Assembly (NCBI GenBank): GCA_028278425.1
Contig: JANQEJ010000214.1
Span: forward strand, 1 to 34,805
Origin: Planctomycetota bacterium
GTDB taxonomy: Bacteria; Planctomycetota; UBA1135; GCA-002686595
Direction: 5' to 3'
Length of the DNA: 34,805 nucleotides
This document shows positions 16,702 to 24,406 of this stretch, piece after piece. The notes beneath the pieces were generated by a model that was not told where the DNA came from, made no database searches, and was given only the letters and a program-made list of their open reading frames with translations. The number at the start of each line of letters is the position of its first letter. Position 1 is the stretch's first letter. Both the position numbers and the translations under genes were made by a program.

Positions 16702-17477
16702 GCGGGGCGAACCCCGACACCATGCGGATCACGCTCAAGGTCTGGCGGCAGAAGGACACCGACGCCGCGGGGTCGTTCAAGACCTACTACCTCCACGACG
16801 TCTCCCCCGACATGTCGTTCCTCGAGATGCTCGACGTCCTGAACGATCGTCTGATCCAAACCGGTGACGAGCCGGTCGCTTTCGACCACGACTGCCGCGA
16901 AGGGATCTGCGGCATGTGCTCGCTGGTGATCAACGGCCAGGCGCACGGCGGCGACGCCGGGACCACGGTCTGCCAGCTCCACATGCGTCGGTTCGCCGAC
17001 GGCCAGACGATCCACGTCGAACCCTGGCGCGCGAACGCGTTCCCCGTGGTGCGCGACCTCGTCGTCGACCGGAGCGCTTTCGACCGCATCATGGCGGCCG
17101 GCGGCTTCATCTCGGTGCACACGGGCTCCGCCCCCGATGCCAACGCGATCCCGATTCCCCAGGAGACCGCCGAGCAGGCGATGGACGCCGCGGCCTGCAT
17201 CGGCTGCGGGGCCTGTGTCGCGGCCTGTCCGAACTCGGCCGCGATGCTCTTCGTGAGCGCCAAGGTCAGCCACCTCGGCCGCCTCCCCCAGGGCAAGGCC
17301 GAGAAGGATCGCCGCGTCGTGGCAATGGTCCAGGCCATGGACGCGGAGGGCTTCGGGAACTGCACGAACCACTTCGAGTGCGAAGCCGCCTGCCCGAAGG
17401 AAATCAGCGTCGAGAACATCGCCACGATGAACCGCGAGTTCCTGGTCGCGAGCTTCCGATCGCGAGATCTGGGCTGA
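16698..17477 (+). CDS. sdhB: Succinate dehydrogenase iron-sulfur subunit
   Basis: A 259-aa electron-transfer subunit. The [2Fe-2S] loop is [15 protein letters not shown] with the fourth Cys in TTVCQLH. A ferredoxin-like domain follows with [15 protein letters not shown] for the [4Fe-4S] cluster and the [16 protein letters not shown] motif for the [3Fe-4S] and shared ligands. All cysteines are present. The start ATG 16698 overlaps the sdhA stop (ATGA). It transfers electrons from SdhA FAD to the haems/quinone of SdhC. The last gene of the sdhCAB operon, it is followed by a small GC hairpin and then a 290-base gap before the HEAT array. Confidence 0.97.
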
Positions 17478-17545
17478 GAAGCGGGGTCGGCCTGTAAGGG
17501 AATCCCGCCCAAGGGGAAAGCCGCTACGGGCCGGGAACACGGCTT

Positions 17546-17560
17546 CCTCCGGTGCGGAGG
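17546..17560 (+). terminator. Hairpin after the sdh operon
   Basis: A perfect 6-bp stem CCTCCG/CGGAGG with loop GTG, which can be extended by GGC/GCC around a small bulge. It has no T tract. Position 69 bases after sdhB suits a transcription stop or 3' processing structure, but the evidence is modest. Confidence 0.3.
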
Positions 17561-17589
17561 CGCCCTAGGACAGACCCGGATCCAGGGGG

Positions 17590-17617
17590 TTGCCACCCGC
17601 CCTGGGGACGCTAGAAC
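17590..17617 (+). promoter_or_regulatory. Candidate sigma-70-type promoter upstream of HEAT copy 1
   Basis: TTGCCA (17590-17595, 5 of 6 to TTGACA), a 16-base spacer and TAGAAC (17612-17617, 4 of 6 to TATAAT). It would give a leader of roughly 145 bases before the ATG at 17768. Confidence 0.4.
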
Positions 17618-17672
17618 AGGCATTCTGCGGCGTCTCGATCCGGGCCCCTCAGCACGCTGGAAAGCGGGTTTC

Positions 17673-17688
17673 CTGGTATAGGCTTTGC
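17673..17688 (+). promoter_or_regulatory. GGTA..GCTTTGC element (sigma-54-like) upstream of HEAT copy 1
   Basis: TGGTATAGGCTTTGCT keeps the GG-N10-GC spacing and the TTGCT end of sigma-54 promoters. A very similar word lies at 19990-20005, at almost the same distance from the next paralogue's start (81 versus 77 bases from the GC to the ATG). Confidence 0.35.
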
Positions 17689-17767
17689 TCCGGGCGCTCG
17701 CTCCAGAGTCCCGGTCCACCCCGACCGGTCCCCACTTCCTTCCTCATCCAACCAATTCCACGCAGCC

Positions 17768-19855
17768 ATGAAGAAACTCCTCGTCGCGTCCGCCCTCGCA
17801 GCGGGCGCCACGTTCGGCCTGCACGAGCTGTCGTTCTCCCACGGCGGGACCTATCGGGGCCCCGGCGACACGGTCCCGCCCGGTGGTGGCGGTTCCGGCG
17901 GCGGCGGCGGCCCGTCCACGCCCGGTCCTTCCGGTCCCTCCTCGCCCGGTCCCTCGGGTCCGAGCTCTCCCGGCCCGGTCGGCCCCGGCACGCCCGGCGG
18001 CGGTCCCGGCGGCGCTCCCGCGGCGCCCAGCACCGGCGGAGGCGGCGGCGGCGGCCCCGACCTCACCGCGTGGACTTTCTGGTGGGAGTTCAACAAAGAG
18101 CCCTACCTGAACCTGAAGTCGCACATCCACTCCGGCGGCGTCACGACCGGCTCCGACGGCTGGTTCCTCGGCCACGGGCAGAAGAAGCAGGCCAAGGACA
18201 GCCTGCGCCCCTCGGAAGAGCAGATCCGCCAGAAGGTCGTTCCCGCACTCCTGCGCGCGCTGGAGAACGAAACGAACAACGACATCGTCACCGGCTGTCT
18301 GATCGCGCTCGCCAAGATCGGCGACGAGAAGGACGAGAGCGGTGCCTCGAAGTTCGAAGAGGCGATCAAGCCGCACCTCAAGAGCAGCGTTCAGGAGATC
18401 GCCGAGACCGCGGCCGTCGCCCTGGGCATCCTCGCGAACGACAGCTCAATCGATCTCCTGGTCGACATCCTTCGCGACAACGCCAACGGTCGCAAGGCCG
18501 TCGGTGGCGGCGAGGTGACGCTGCGGACGCGGGCGTTTGCCGCGTACGGCCTCTCGCTCATCGGCGCGCGCACCGCCGACGAGGGCAACCGCACCAAGAT
18601 CGTCGAGAACCTGATCGACGTCCTCAACACCGACGATTCCTCGGTGCGCGACATCCGCGTCGCCTGCCTGGTGTCGCTCGGCCTCGTCCCGCTGGACACG
18701 ATCCAGCCCGCCGAGGCCCCGGCCGAGGGCGAGCTCCCGGTGGCCCACAAGAGCCGCCAGGGTCAGATGGAGTTCCTGCTCTCCTACTTCCGCGACGAGG
18801 ACAACCACTACCTGGTCCGCGCGCACGCCCCTGCGGCGCTCGTGCGGATGCTGGACGGCCTTCCGGCGGAGATGCACGACTCCTACAAGCAGACCCTCGC
18901 CACCGAGCTGCTAGAGCGTTCGGGCAAGAAGTCGAAGGAGACCAAGGAGGTCATCCAGAGCTGCGTTCTGGCCCTCGGCCAGCTCGGCGACCGCGACAGC
19001 GACAAGCTGGACACCGAGATCCGCAAGGCCCTCATGGCCGCGCCCAAGGACCTCAGCGACCAGCAGGCGCGCAACTACTCCCTGATCGCCCTCGCGCAGG
19101 TCGGCGGAGCCCTCGGCAACGCCGCCCCGCCGAAGAAGGACGACACCGCCAAGCACCTGATGAACACCATGGCCAAGGGCAAGAACGCCCAGAAGCCGTG
19201 GGCGGGGATGGCGATCGGCGTCATGGGACGCAAGCTGTCCGACGCCGGCGAGCCGCCGTCGACCGACATGACCGCGGCGCTGCGCTCCGCGCTCGCCGAG
19301 GAGAAGGCGGCCGACAAGGTGGGCGCCTACGCCATCGCAGCGGGCATCCTCGGTGACACGGGCGCGACGGAGGTCCTGCTCGAGAAGCTCGACCGCATCA
19401 AGGAGGACGAGGCGCGCGGCTACGTCGCCGTCTCGCTCGGCCTGATGAACGCCCGCGAGGCGATCGAGCCGATCCAGGAGATCATCTCCGACTCGAAGTA
19501 CCGGCCCGACCTGCTCAAGCAGGCCGCGATCGGCCTCGGGCTGCTCGGCGACAAAGAGCTCGTGCCGGAGCTGATCGACATGCTCGAGAACGCCAAGGGT
19601 CTCGCGACCCAGGCGGCGCTCTCGTCGGCCCTCGGCTCCATCGGTGACGCCCGCTCGATCGACCCGCTGGTCGAGATGCTCGAGAACAAGGACATCACCG
19701 ACAGCGCGCGCGGCTTCGCGGCGGTCGCCCTAGGCATCGTCGCCGACAAGGAGCCGCTTCCCTGGAACTCGAAGATCGCCGTCGACCTGAACTACCGGGC
19801 TTCGACGCCGACCCTCAACGACCAGGAAGGCACCGGGATCCTCAACATCCTCTAA
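17768..19855 (+). CDS. Secreted HEAT-repeat protein, array copy 1
   Basis: A 695-aa exported solenoid protein. Signal peptide residues 1-24 (MKKLLVASALAAGATFGLHE...SFS) would be cut just before His25. The mature N-terminus is HGGTYRGPGDTVPPGG, then a Gly/Pro/Ser linker to about residue 98. A Trp box follows (W102-T-F-WW-EFNKEPYLNLK), a short GSDGWFLGHG segment, then HEAT/PBS-lyase-like helix pairs to the end, with landmarks AVALGILAND, RTRAFAAYGLSLIG, VRAHAPAALVRML, EVIQSCVLALGQLGD and ALSSALGSIGDARSI. The C-terminal 32 residues carry LPWNSKIAVDLNY and end GTGILNIL, a tail shared by all six copies. HEAT solenoids usually bind proteins; no enzymatic motif is visible. It has its own terminator. 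Confidence 0.88.
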   Translation: MKKLLVASALAAGATFGLHELSFSHGGTYRGPGDTVPPGGGGSGGGGGPSTPGPSGPSSPGPSGPSSPGPVGPGTPGGGPGGAPAAPSTGGGGGGGPDLTAWTFWWEFNKEPYLNLKSHIHSGGVTTGSDGWFLGHGQKKQAKDSLRPSEEQIRQKVVPALLRALENETNNDIVTGCLIALAKIGDEKDESGASKFEEAIKPHLKSSVQEIAETAAVALGILANDSSIDLLVDILRDNANGRKAVGGGEVTLRTRAFAAYGLSLIGARTADEGNRTKIVENLIDVLNTDDSSVRDIRVACLVSLGLVPLDTIQPAEAPAEGELPVAHKSRQGQMEFLLSYFRDEDNHYLVRAHAPAALVRMLDGLPAEMHDSYKQTLATELLERSGKKSKETKEVIQSCVLALGQLGDRDSDKLDTEIRKALMAAPKDLSDQQARNYSLIALAQVGGALGNAAPPKKDDTAKHLMNTMAKGKNAQKPWAGMAIGVMGRKLSDAGEPPSTDMTAALRSALAEEKAADKVGAYAIAAGILGDTGATEVLLEKLDRIKEDEARGYVAVSLGLMNAREAIEPIQEIISDSKYRPDLLKQAAIGLGLLGDKELVPELIDMLENAKGLATQAALSSALGSIGDARSIDPLVEMLENKDITDSARGFAAVALGIVADKEPLPWNSKIAVDLNYRASTPTLNDQEGTGILNIL

Positions 19856-19876
19856 AGGATCCCGAAGGAAGGAAGC

Positions 19877-19920
19877 ACGGCCGTCTGGGCGGGAGCTCCC
19901 GTCCAGACGGCCGTTTCTTT
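19877..19920 (+). terminator. Rho-independent terminator after HEAT copy 1
   Basis: A strong inverted repeat starting ACGGCCGTCTGGGCGGG (19877-19893) pairs with 19898-19914 around the loop AGCT, with one G-T wobble, and is followed by TTCTTT. This is the best canonical terminator in the window and makes copy 1 a separate transcript. Confidence 0.85.
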
Positions 19921-19989
19921 GGGGGAGAGCTCGCTACCCGAGGGGAACGCCTTCCGCCCCTCCGCCACCGCCGGAGCATCGTTCGGCGC

Positions 19990-20005
19990 CGGTACACGCT
20001 TTGCG
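19990..20005 (+). promoter_or_regulatory. GGTA..GCTTTGC element upstream of HEAT copy 2
   Basis: CGGTACACGCTTTGCG matches the element at 17673-17688 at most positions (GGTA-x-A-x-GCTTTGC) and keeps GG-N10-GC spacing. It stands 77 bases before the ATG. The flanks are not obviously conserved between the two copies, so the word itself appears to have been kept. Confidence 0.35.
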
Positions 20006-20024
20006 TTGCCTTTGCGTTTGGACG

Positions 20025-20043
20025 GCGCGTGCGTACCACGCGC
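20025..20043 (+). other. Leader hairpin of HEAT copy 2
   Basis: A perfect 7-bp stem GCGCGTG/CACGCGC with loop CGTAC lies in the untranslated leader between the putative promoter element and the ATG. It may protect the message or be incidental in GC-rich DNA. Confidence 0.25.
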
Positions 20044-20080
20044 GCCTTCGCTCACCGATCGAATCCATCCAAAGGAAGCC

Positions 20081-22180
20081 ATGAAGTACCTGCGCACCGC
20101 GCCGCTGGCGGCATCGCTCGCCGGAGCGGCGGCGCTCGCCGTGACGACCCCGAGCTTCGGGCACGGCGGCACCTATCGAGGGCCCGGCGACACGGTTCCT
20201 CCGGGCGGAGGGCCCGGCGGTCCGTCCGGCGGCCCGACCTCGCCCGGCGGGAGCGGTCCCACGACCCCCGGGGACAGCGGGCCGACGAGCCCGCTCGGTC
20301 CGAGCTCGGGCGGTCCCGGACAACCGGGACAACCCGGCCGCGGTTCCGTTTCCGGCGGAGGCCCCCCGCCCGCTGATCTGACCGCCTGGACGTTCTGGTG
20401 GGAGTTCAACAAGGCTCCCTATCTGAACCTGAAGGACGCGATCCACCGCAAGGAGGCGGAGTCCGGTTCGGACGGGTTCTACCTCGGCCAAGGCTACAAG
20501 AACCAGGGCCCGGCCACGTCGCGCCCCACCGACGAGCAGGTGCGCGACGTCATCGTGCCCGCGCTGCTCGCGGCCCTCGAGCGCGAAACCGACAAGGACG
20601 TCGTAACGGCTTGTTTGATGGCCCTCGCCAAGATCGGGGACCAGAACGCCGAGGACGGCACGTCGAAGTTCGAGGGCGTCATCGCTCCCTACCTCGGCTC
20701 CGCCAACCAGGAGATCGCGGAGACGGCGGCGATCGCGCTCGGCATCCTGGCCAACGACACGTCGGTCGCGACGCTTTCGGCCCTCCTGATGGACGACGCC
20801 GAGGGTCGCGCTCTCGTCGGCGGCGGCGAGGTCGACTACCGGACCCGCGCCTTCGCCGCCTACGGCCTTGCGCAGATCGGCAAGCGAACGGGGAGCGAGG
20901 TCGTCCGCCAGACGATCGTCGACCGCCTCGTGACGGTGCTCGAGTCCGAACGGAGCGCCTTCTGGGACGTCAAGGTCGCGGCCCTGATCGCCCTGGGCAT
21001 GACTCATCTCGACACACTCGATCCGCCGGTTGACACGCCTCCGGAGGAGGTCCGGCCGTCGATGGGCCAGACCGCGCAGCTCGATTACGTGCTCGCCTTC
21101 CTCCGCGACGAGGAACAGAACGACCTGGTTCGCGCGCACGCGCCCACGGCACTCGCGCGGCTCGTGGCGAATCTGCCGGCGGATCTGGATCACGCGCGGC
21201 GAGCCGAGGTCGAGGACAAGGTCGCCGAGGCCCTCCTCGAGCCGCTCGGCAAGCGCTCCAAAGATGCGCGCGAGGTCGTGCAGAGCTGCGTCGTCGCCCT
21301 CGGCCTTCTGGCCGACAACGACGCCGACCCGCTCGACGTCGAGATGCGAAAGGCCCTCATCCGGGCCTCTTCGGACCTCGACGAGCAGTCGAAGCGGTTC
21401 GCGCTCATCGCGCTGGCGCAGGCGGGCGGCCGCATGGGTGAAGGCGACGAGCCCGACGCCGGCGTCAAGGAAGCGTGGAGCCACCTCGGCCGAAGGCTCG
21501 GCTCCGGCAACCAGGCGTTCAAGCCTTGGGCCGGGATGGCCCTCGGCGTCCTGGGGCACGCCCTCGGGGAAAGCGACCAGGAGCTCCCGAAGGGAGCCGC
21601 CGTCGCGCTGCGCACCGCGCTCGTGGACGAGACCTCGCCCCAGGTCTACCCGGCCCTCGCGATCGGCGCGGGCCTGCTCGGAGACCACGAATCGAAGCCG
21701 ATTCTTCGCGACCGCTTCCAAGGCGCTCGAGAGGATGAGGCCCGCGGCTACACCGCCGTCGCCCTCGGGCTGTTGCGAGACCACGAGGCGAAGAGGTCGA
21801 TCCAGAACACCCTGAAGAAGTCCGAGTACCGCCCGGAGCTTCTGAAGCAGTGCGCGATCGCCCTCGGACTGCTCGGCGACAAGGACGTCGGCCTGCAGCT
21901 CGTCGACATGCTCAAACGAAAGAGCACGCTCGCGAGCCAGGCGGCGATCGCCACCGCCCTGGGCTTCATCGGCGACACGGATTCCGTGGATCCGCTCGTC
22001 GACCTCCTGCGCGAGGCGAAGCAGCCGAAGGCCCGCGCCTTCGCCGCCGTCGCACTGGGCGTCGTGGCGGACAAGGAGCGGCTCCCGTGGAACTCCAAGA
22101 TCGCGGTCGGGCTGAACTACCGGGCCGCGACCGGGACCCTCAACAACCTGGAGGGGACCGGCATCCTGAACATCCTCTGA
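20081..22180 (+). CDS. Secreted HEAT-repeat protein, array copy 2
   Basis: A 699-aa protein and the closest relative of copy 1. Signal peptide MKYLRTAPLAASLAGAAALA...PSFG is followed at once by the identical motif HGGTYRGPGDTVPPGG and a Gly/Pro/Thr/Ser linker. The Trp box is at 103 (W-T-F-WW-EFNKAPYLNLK), then GSDGFYLGQG. HEAT landmarks align with copy 1: AIALGILAND, RTRAFAAYGLAQIG, LVRAHAPTALARLV, EVVQSCVVALGLLADN, KPWAGMALGVLGH and AIATALGFIGDTDS. The tail is LPWNSKIAVGLNY ... GTGILNIL. ATG 20081 was chosen because it starts the signal peptide; upstream codons are non-homologous. There is no catalytic motif. It has probably arisen by tandem duplication with copy 1 and has been kept under selection as a full-length frame. 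Confidence 0.88.
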   Translation: MKYLRTAPLAASLAGAAALAVTTPSFGHGGTYRGPGDTVPPGGGPGGPSGGPTSPGGSGPTTPGDSGPTSPLGPSSGGPGQPGQPGRGSVSGGGPPPADLTAWTFWWEFNKAPYLNLKDAIHRKEAESGSDGFYLGQGYKNQGPATSRPTDEQVRDVIVPALLAALERETDKDVVTACLMALAKIGDQNAEDGTSKFEGVIAPYLGSANQEIAETAAIALGILANDTSVATLSALLMDDAEGRALVGGGEVDYRTRAFAAYGLAQIGKRTGSEVVRQTIVDRLVTVLESERSAFWDVKVAALIALGMTHLDTLDPPVDTPPEEVRPSMGQTAQLDYVLAFLRDEEQNDLVRAHAPTALARLVANLPADLDHARRAEVEDKVAEALLEPLGKRSKDAREVVQSCVVALGLLADNDADPLDVEMRKALIRASSDLDEQSKRFALIALAQAGGRMGEGDEPDAGVKEAWSHLGRRLGSGNQAFKPWAGMALGVLGHALGESDQELPKGAAVALRTALVDETSPQVYPALAIGAGLLGDHESKPILRDRFQGAREDEARGYTAVALGLLRDHEAKRSIQNTLKKSEYRPELLKQCAIALGLLGDKDVGLQLVDMLKRKSTLASQAAIATALGFIGDTDSVDPLVDLLREAKQPKARAFAAVALGVVADKERLPWNSKIAVGLNYRAATGTLNNLEGTGILNIL

Positions 22181-22204
22181 ACTTCGGAGCTGGGAGGCTT
22201 CGAT

Positions 22205-22241
22205 GGGGTCGCCCGGGTCCTGGACCCTCCCGGGCGGCCCC
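22205..22241 (+). terminator. Terminator-like hairpin after HEAT copy 2
   Basis: A 13-bp stem (22205-22217 with 22229-22241, one G-T wobble) encloses an 11-base loop that can itself pair. It lies 25 bases after the stop codon. No T tract follows, so it may depend on Rho. Confidence 0.5.
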
Positions 22242-22351
22242 ACCTAACGTTAAAGCGGGCGAACGGGCCTGATACCGGCTAGCCTGGTTGCACTAGGCGG
22301 GGTGGCGGTGCTCCCAGCCTCCCACCAACCCCTGGACCGCCTTTGGGAACC

Positions 22352-24403
22352 ATGCAGACCGTTCTCCGCGCCAGCGCTTCGGTCCTCGCGGGCCTCCTCC
22401 TGACCGCATCGGTCTCGGCTCACGGCTCCACCTACCAGCCCCCGCCGAGCACCGTGCCCGGGCCGGGAACCGCTCCGCCCGGCAAGGGCGGCACGCCGAT
22501 CCCCGACCCCACGAAGCCCACCTATGGCGGCAATCCCGTGGCCACGCCCGGCAACCCGACCGCCACGCCCGGCGGCCGGCAAACCGGCGGCGTGGACCGG
22601 ACCCGCTGGACGTGGTGGTGGGAGTTCAACCGCGAACCCTACCTGCGGCTCAAGCACCACGTTCTGGGCGGCGACCCGGTCACCGGGGAGGACGGGTTCC
22701 TGGGGCTCGATCCCGACGGCGGCGCGGACCTGCGTCCAACCACCGCCCAGATCCGCGACGAGATCCTTCCGGCGCTCGTCGGCGCGATCGAGCGCACGCG
22801 TCAACCGGACGTCGTGTCGTCGGCCTTGATCGCGCTCGGCCGGGTCGGCGACGATCTTCCCGAGAGCGACCGCGCCGGGATCGCGGAGCGCATCCGGCCG
22901 TTCCTCAAGGAGGATTCGCTCGAGGTCGCCGAAGCGGCGGTGATCGCGCTCGGCATCCTCGGACACGAGCCGAGCGCGCCGCTCCTCGCGTCGCTGCTTC
23001 GCGACGACACGATCGCCCGCCAGGCCGTCGGGGGCCGCGCGGTGAAGACGCGCATGCGCGCGTTCGCGGCGTACGCCCTGGGGCTGATGGGAAACGCGAC
23101 GACGCGGGAGGACGTGCGGCGCTACGCGGTGCACGAATTGGCGGCGGCCCTCGCCGAGGAAACCGATGGGCCGAGCCCGGACGTCGAGGTCGCCTGCGTG
23201 ATCGCCCTGGGGCTCGCTCCGGTGGAGGACAGGGGAGAGCTCCCCCCCACCGCGCAGCGGCGCGGCAAGGCGCGCGTCGACCCCGGCCCGGCGGCCGCCA
23301 CGCTGGGTGGCCAGGTCGCGTTCCTTCGGGAAGTCCTCGCCGACAAGAAGCGCGACGACCTGGTTCGCGCGCACGTCCCCGTGTCTCTCGCCCGGCTCTA
23401 TGCGGCTTCCGACGGTCCTAACCGCGGCGCGATCAAGGCTCGGCTCGCGCCGGACTTTCTCGCGCGAATCGCCCCGATGCGGCGCGAGCCCCGCGAGCTG
23501 GTGCAGTCCTGCGTCATCGCCCTGGGATTCCTCGGCGACAACGACGCGGACGAGCTCGACGCCGAGATCCGAAGCCGTCTGATGGGCATCGACGGCCAGC
23601 ACCCGGACCTCGGCGTGCGCCACTTCGCGCGCATCGCCCTCGGGCGCTGCGGTGGTCGCGCAGGCGAGAGCCCGGCGGAGGGCGTCGACGCCGTCAGGCG
23701 CTTTCTGCAGACGGAGCTCGCCAAGGGCAAGGCCGACGAGCGCCCGTGGGCCGCCCTGGGCCTCGGGATCCTCGAGCGCGCGCTGCTCGACGAAGGCGCG
23801 ATTCCCAACCGCACGTCCACGAAGGCGCTTCGGGTCGCTCTCGTGGGCTCCAAGGCGCCCGACGAGATCGGCGCGACCGCCCTCGCGGCGGGCCTGGTGC
23901 GCGACGTCGAGGCCGAGTCGCCGCTGCTCGACAAGCTCGCCGGAACCCGCGACGACGAAGCGCGCGGCAGCGTCGCCGTCGGGCTAGGCCTCCTCGGCGC
24001 GCGCACCGCGGCGGCGCGGGTGCGCCGGGTCGTCGAGGAGTCGACCTTCCGCCCGTTGTTGCTGCGCGACGCCGCGACCGGGTTGAGCCTGCTCGGGGAC
24101 AAGCAGGCGGTACCGGCGCTGATCGCCATGCTCGGAGACGCGCGCTCGCTGTCCTCGCAGGCCGCCATCTCGAGCGCGCTGGGGCGGATCGGCGACGCAC
24201 GCTCCATCCAGCCTTTGGTCGAGATGCTGAACGACACGAACGTCACCGACCGCGGACGAGCCTTCGCCGCCGTTGCGCTCGGCATCGTCGGCGACACCGA
24301 CGAGCTCCCCTGGAACACCCCGATCGCGGTCGGCGTCAACTACCACGCCGCCCCGGTCACACTCTACGACGACGAGGGCCTAGGGCTCTTGAACCTCCTT
24401 TAG
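22352..24403 (+). CDS. Secreted HEAT-repeat protein, array copy 3
   Basis: A 683-aa protein. The signal peptide MQTVLRASASVLAGLLLTASVSA has a canonical VSA cleavage site directly before His, giving a mature N-terminus HGSTYQPPPSTVPGP, a degenerate form of the copy 1/2 motif. The linker is Pro/Gly/Thr-rich to about residue 80; the Trp box starts at W86 (W-T-WWW-EFNREPYLRLK). HEAT landmarks: VIALGILGHE, RMRAFAAYALGLMG, LVRAHVPVSLARLY, ELVQSCVIALGFLGDNDADE, ALGLGILERAL and AISSALGRIGDARSI. The tail is LPWNTPIAVGVNY ... GLGLLNLL. ATG 22352 is preferred to the TTG nine bases earlier. The stop is 3 bases from copy 4, so copies 3 and 4 are cotranscribed. Confidence 0.87.
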   Translation: MQTVLRASASVLAGLLLTASVSAHGSTYQPPPSTVPGPGTAPPGKGGTPIPDPTKPTYGGNPVATPGNPTATPGGRQTGGVDRTRWTWWWEFNREPYLRLKHHVLGGDPVTGEDGFLGLDPDGGADLRPTTAQIRDEILPALVGAIERTRQPDVVSSALIALGRVGDDLPESDRAGIAERIRPFLKEDSLEVAEAAVIALGILGHEPSAPLLASLLRDDTIARQAVGGRAVKTRMRAFAAYALGLMGNATTREDVRRYAVHELAAALAEETDGPSPDVEVACVIALGLAPVEDRGELPPTAQRRGKARVDPGPAAATLGGQVAFLREVLADKKRDDLVRAHVPVSLARLYAASDGPNRGAIKARLAPDFLARIAPMRREPRELVQSCVIALGFLGDNDADELDAEIRSRLMGIDGQHPDLGVRHFARIALGRCGGRAGESPAEGVDAVRRFLQTELAKGKADERPWAALGLGILERALLDEGAIPNRTSTKALRVALVGSKAPDEIGATALAAGLVRDVEAESPLLDKLAGTRDDEARGSVAVGLGLLGARTAAARVRRVVEESTFRPLLLRDAATGLSLLGDKQAVPALIAMLGDARSLSSQAAISSALGRIGDARSIQPLVEMLNDTNVTDRGRAFAAVALGIVGDTDELPWNTPIAVGVNYHAAPVTLYDDEGLGLLNLL

Positions 24404-24406
24404 GCC

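Noticed and set aside
17478..17767. Possible second riboswitch (c-di-GMP-like GGGAAAGCCGC words) before HEAT copy 1
   Set aside because: The conserved core order of GEMM or other classes I know could not be assembled; only short GC hairpins are present.
17880..18060. Collagen-like Gly-X-Y repeat in the HEAT copy 1 linker
   Set aside because: GPSGPSSPGPSG has Gly every third residue only briefly; the register breaks with poly-Gly stretches, so it is a flexible linker.
19934..22243. 769-codon minus-strand frame opposite HEAT copy 2 (similar frames oppose copies 4 and 5)
   Set aside because: No domain, signal or start context; the plus frames are homologous to each other along their full length, which settles the strand.
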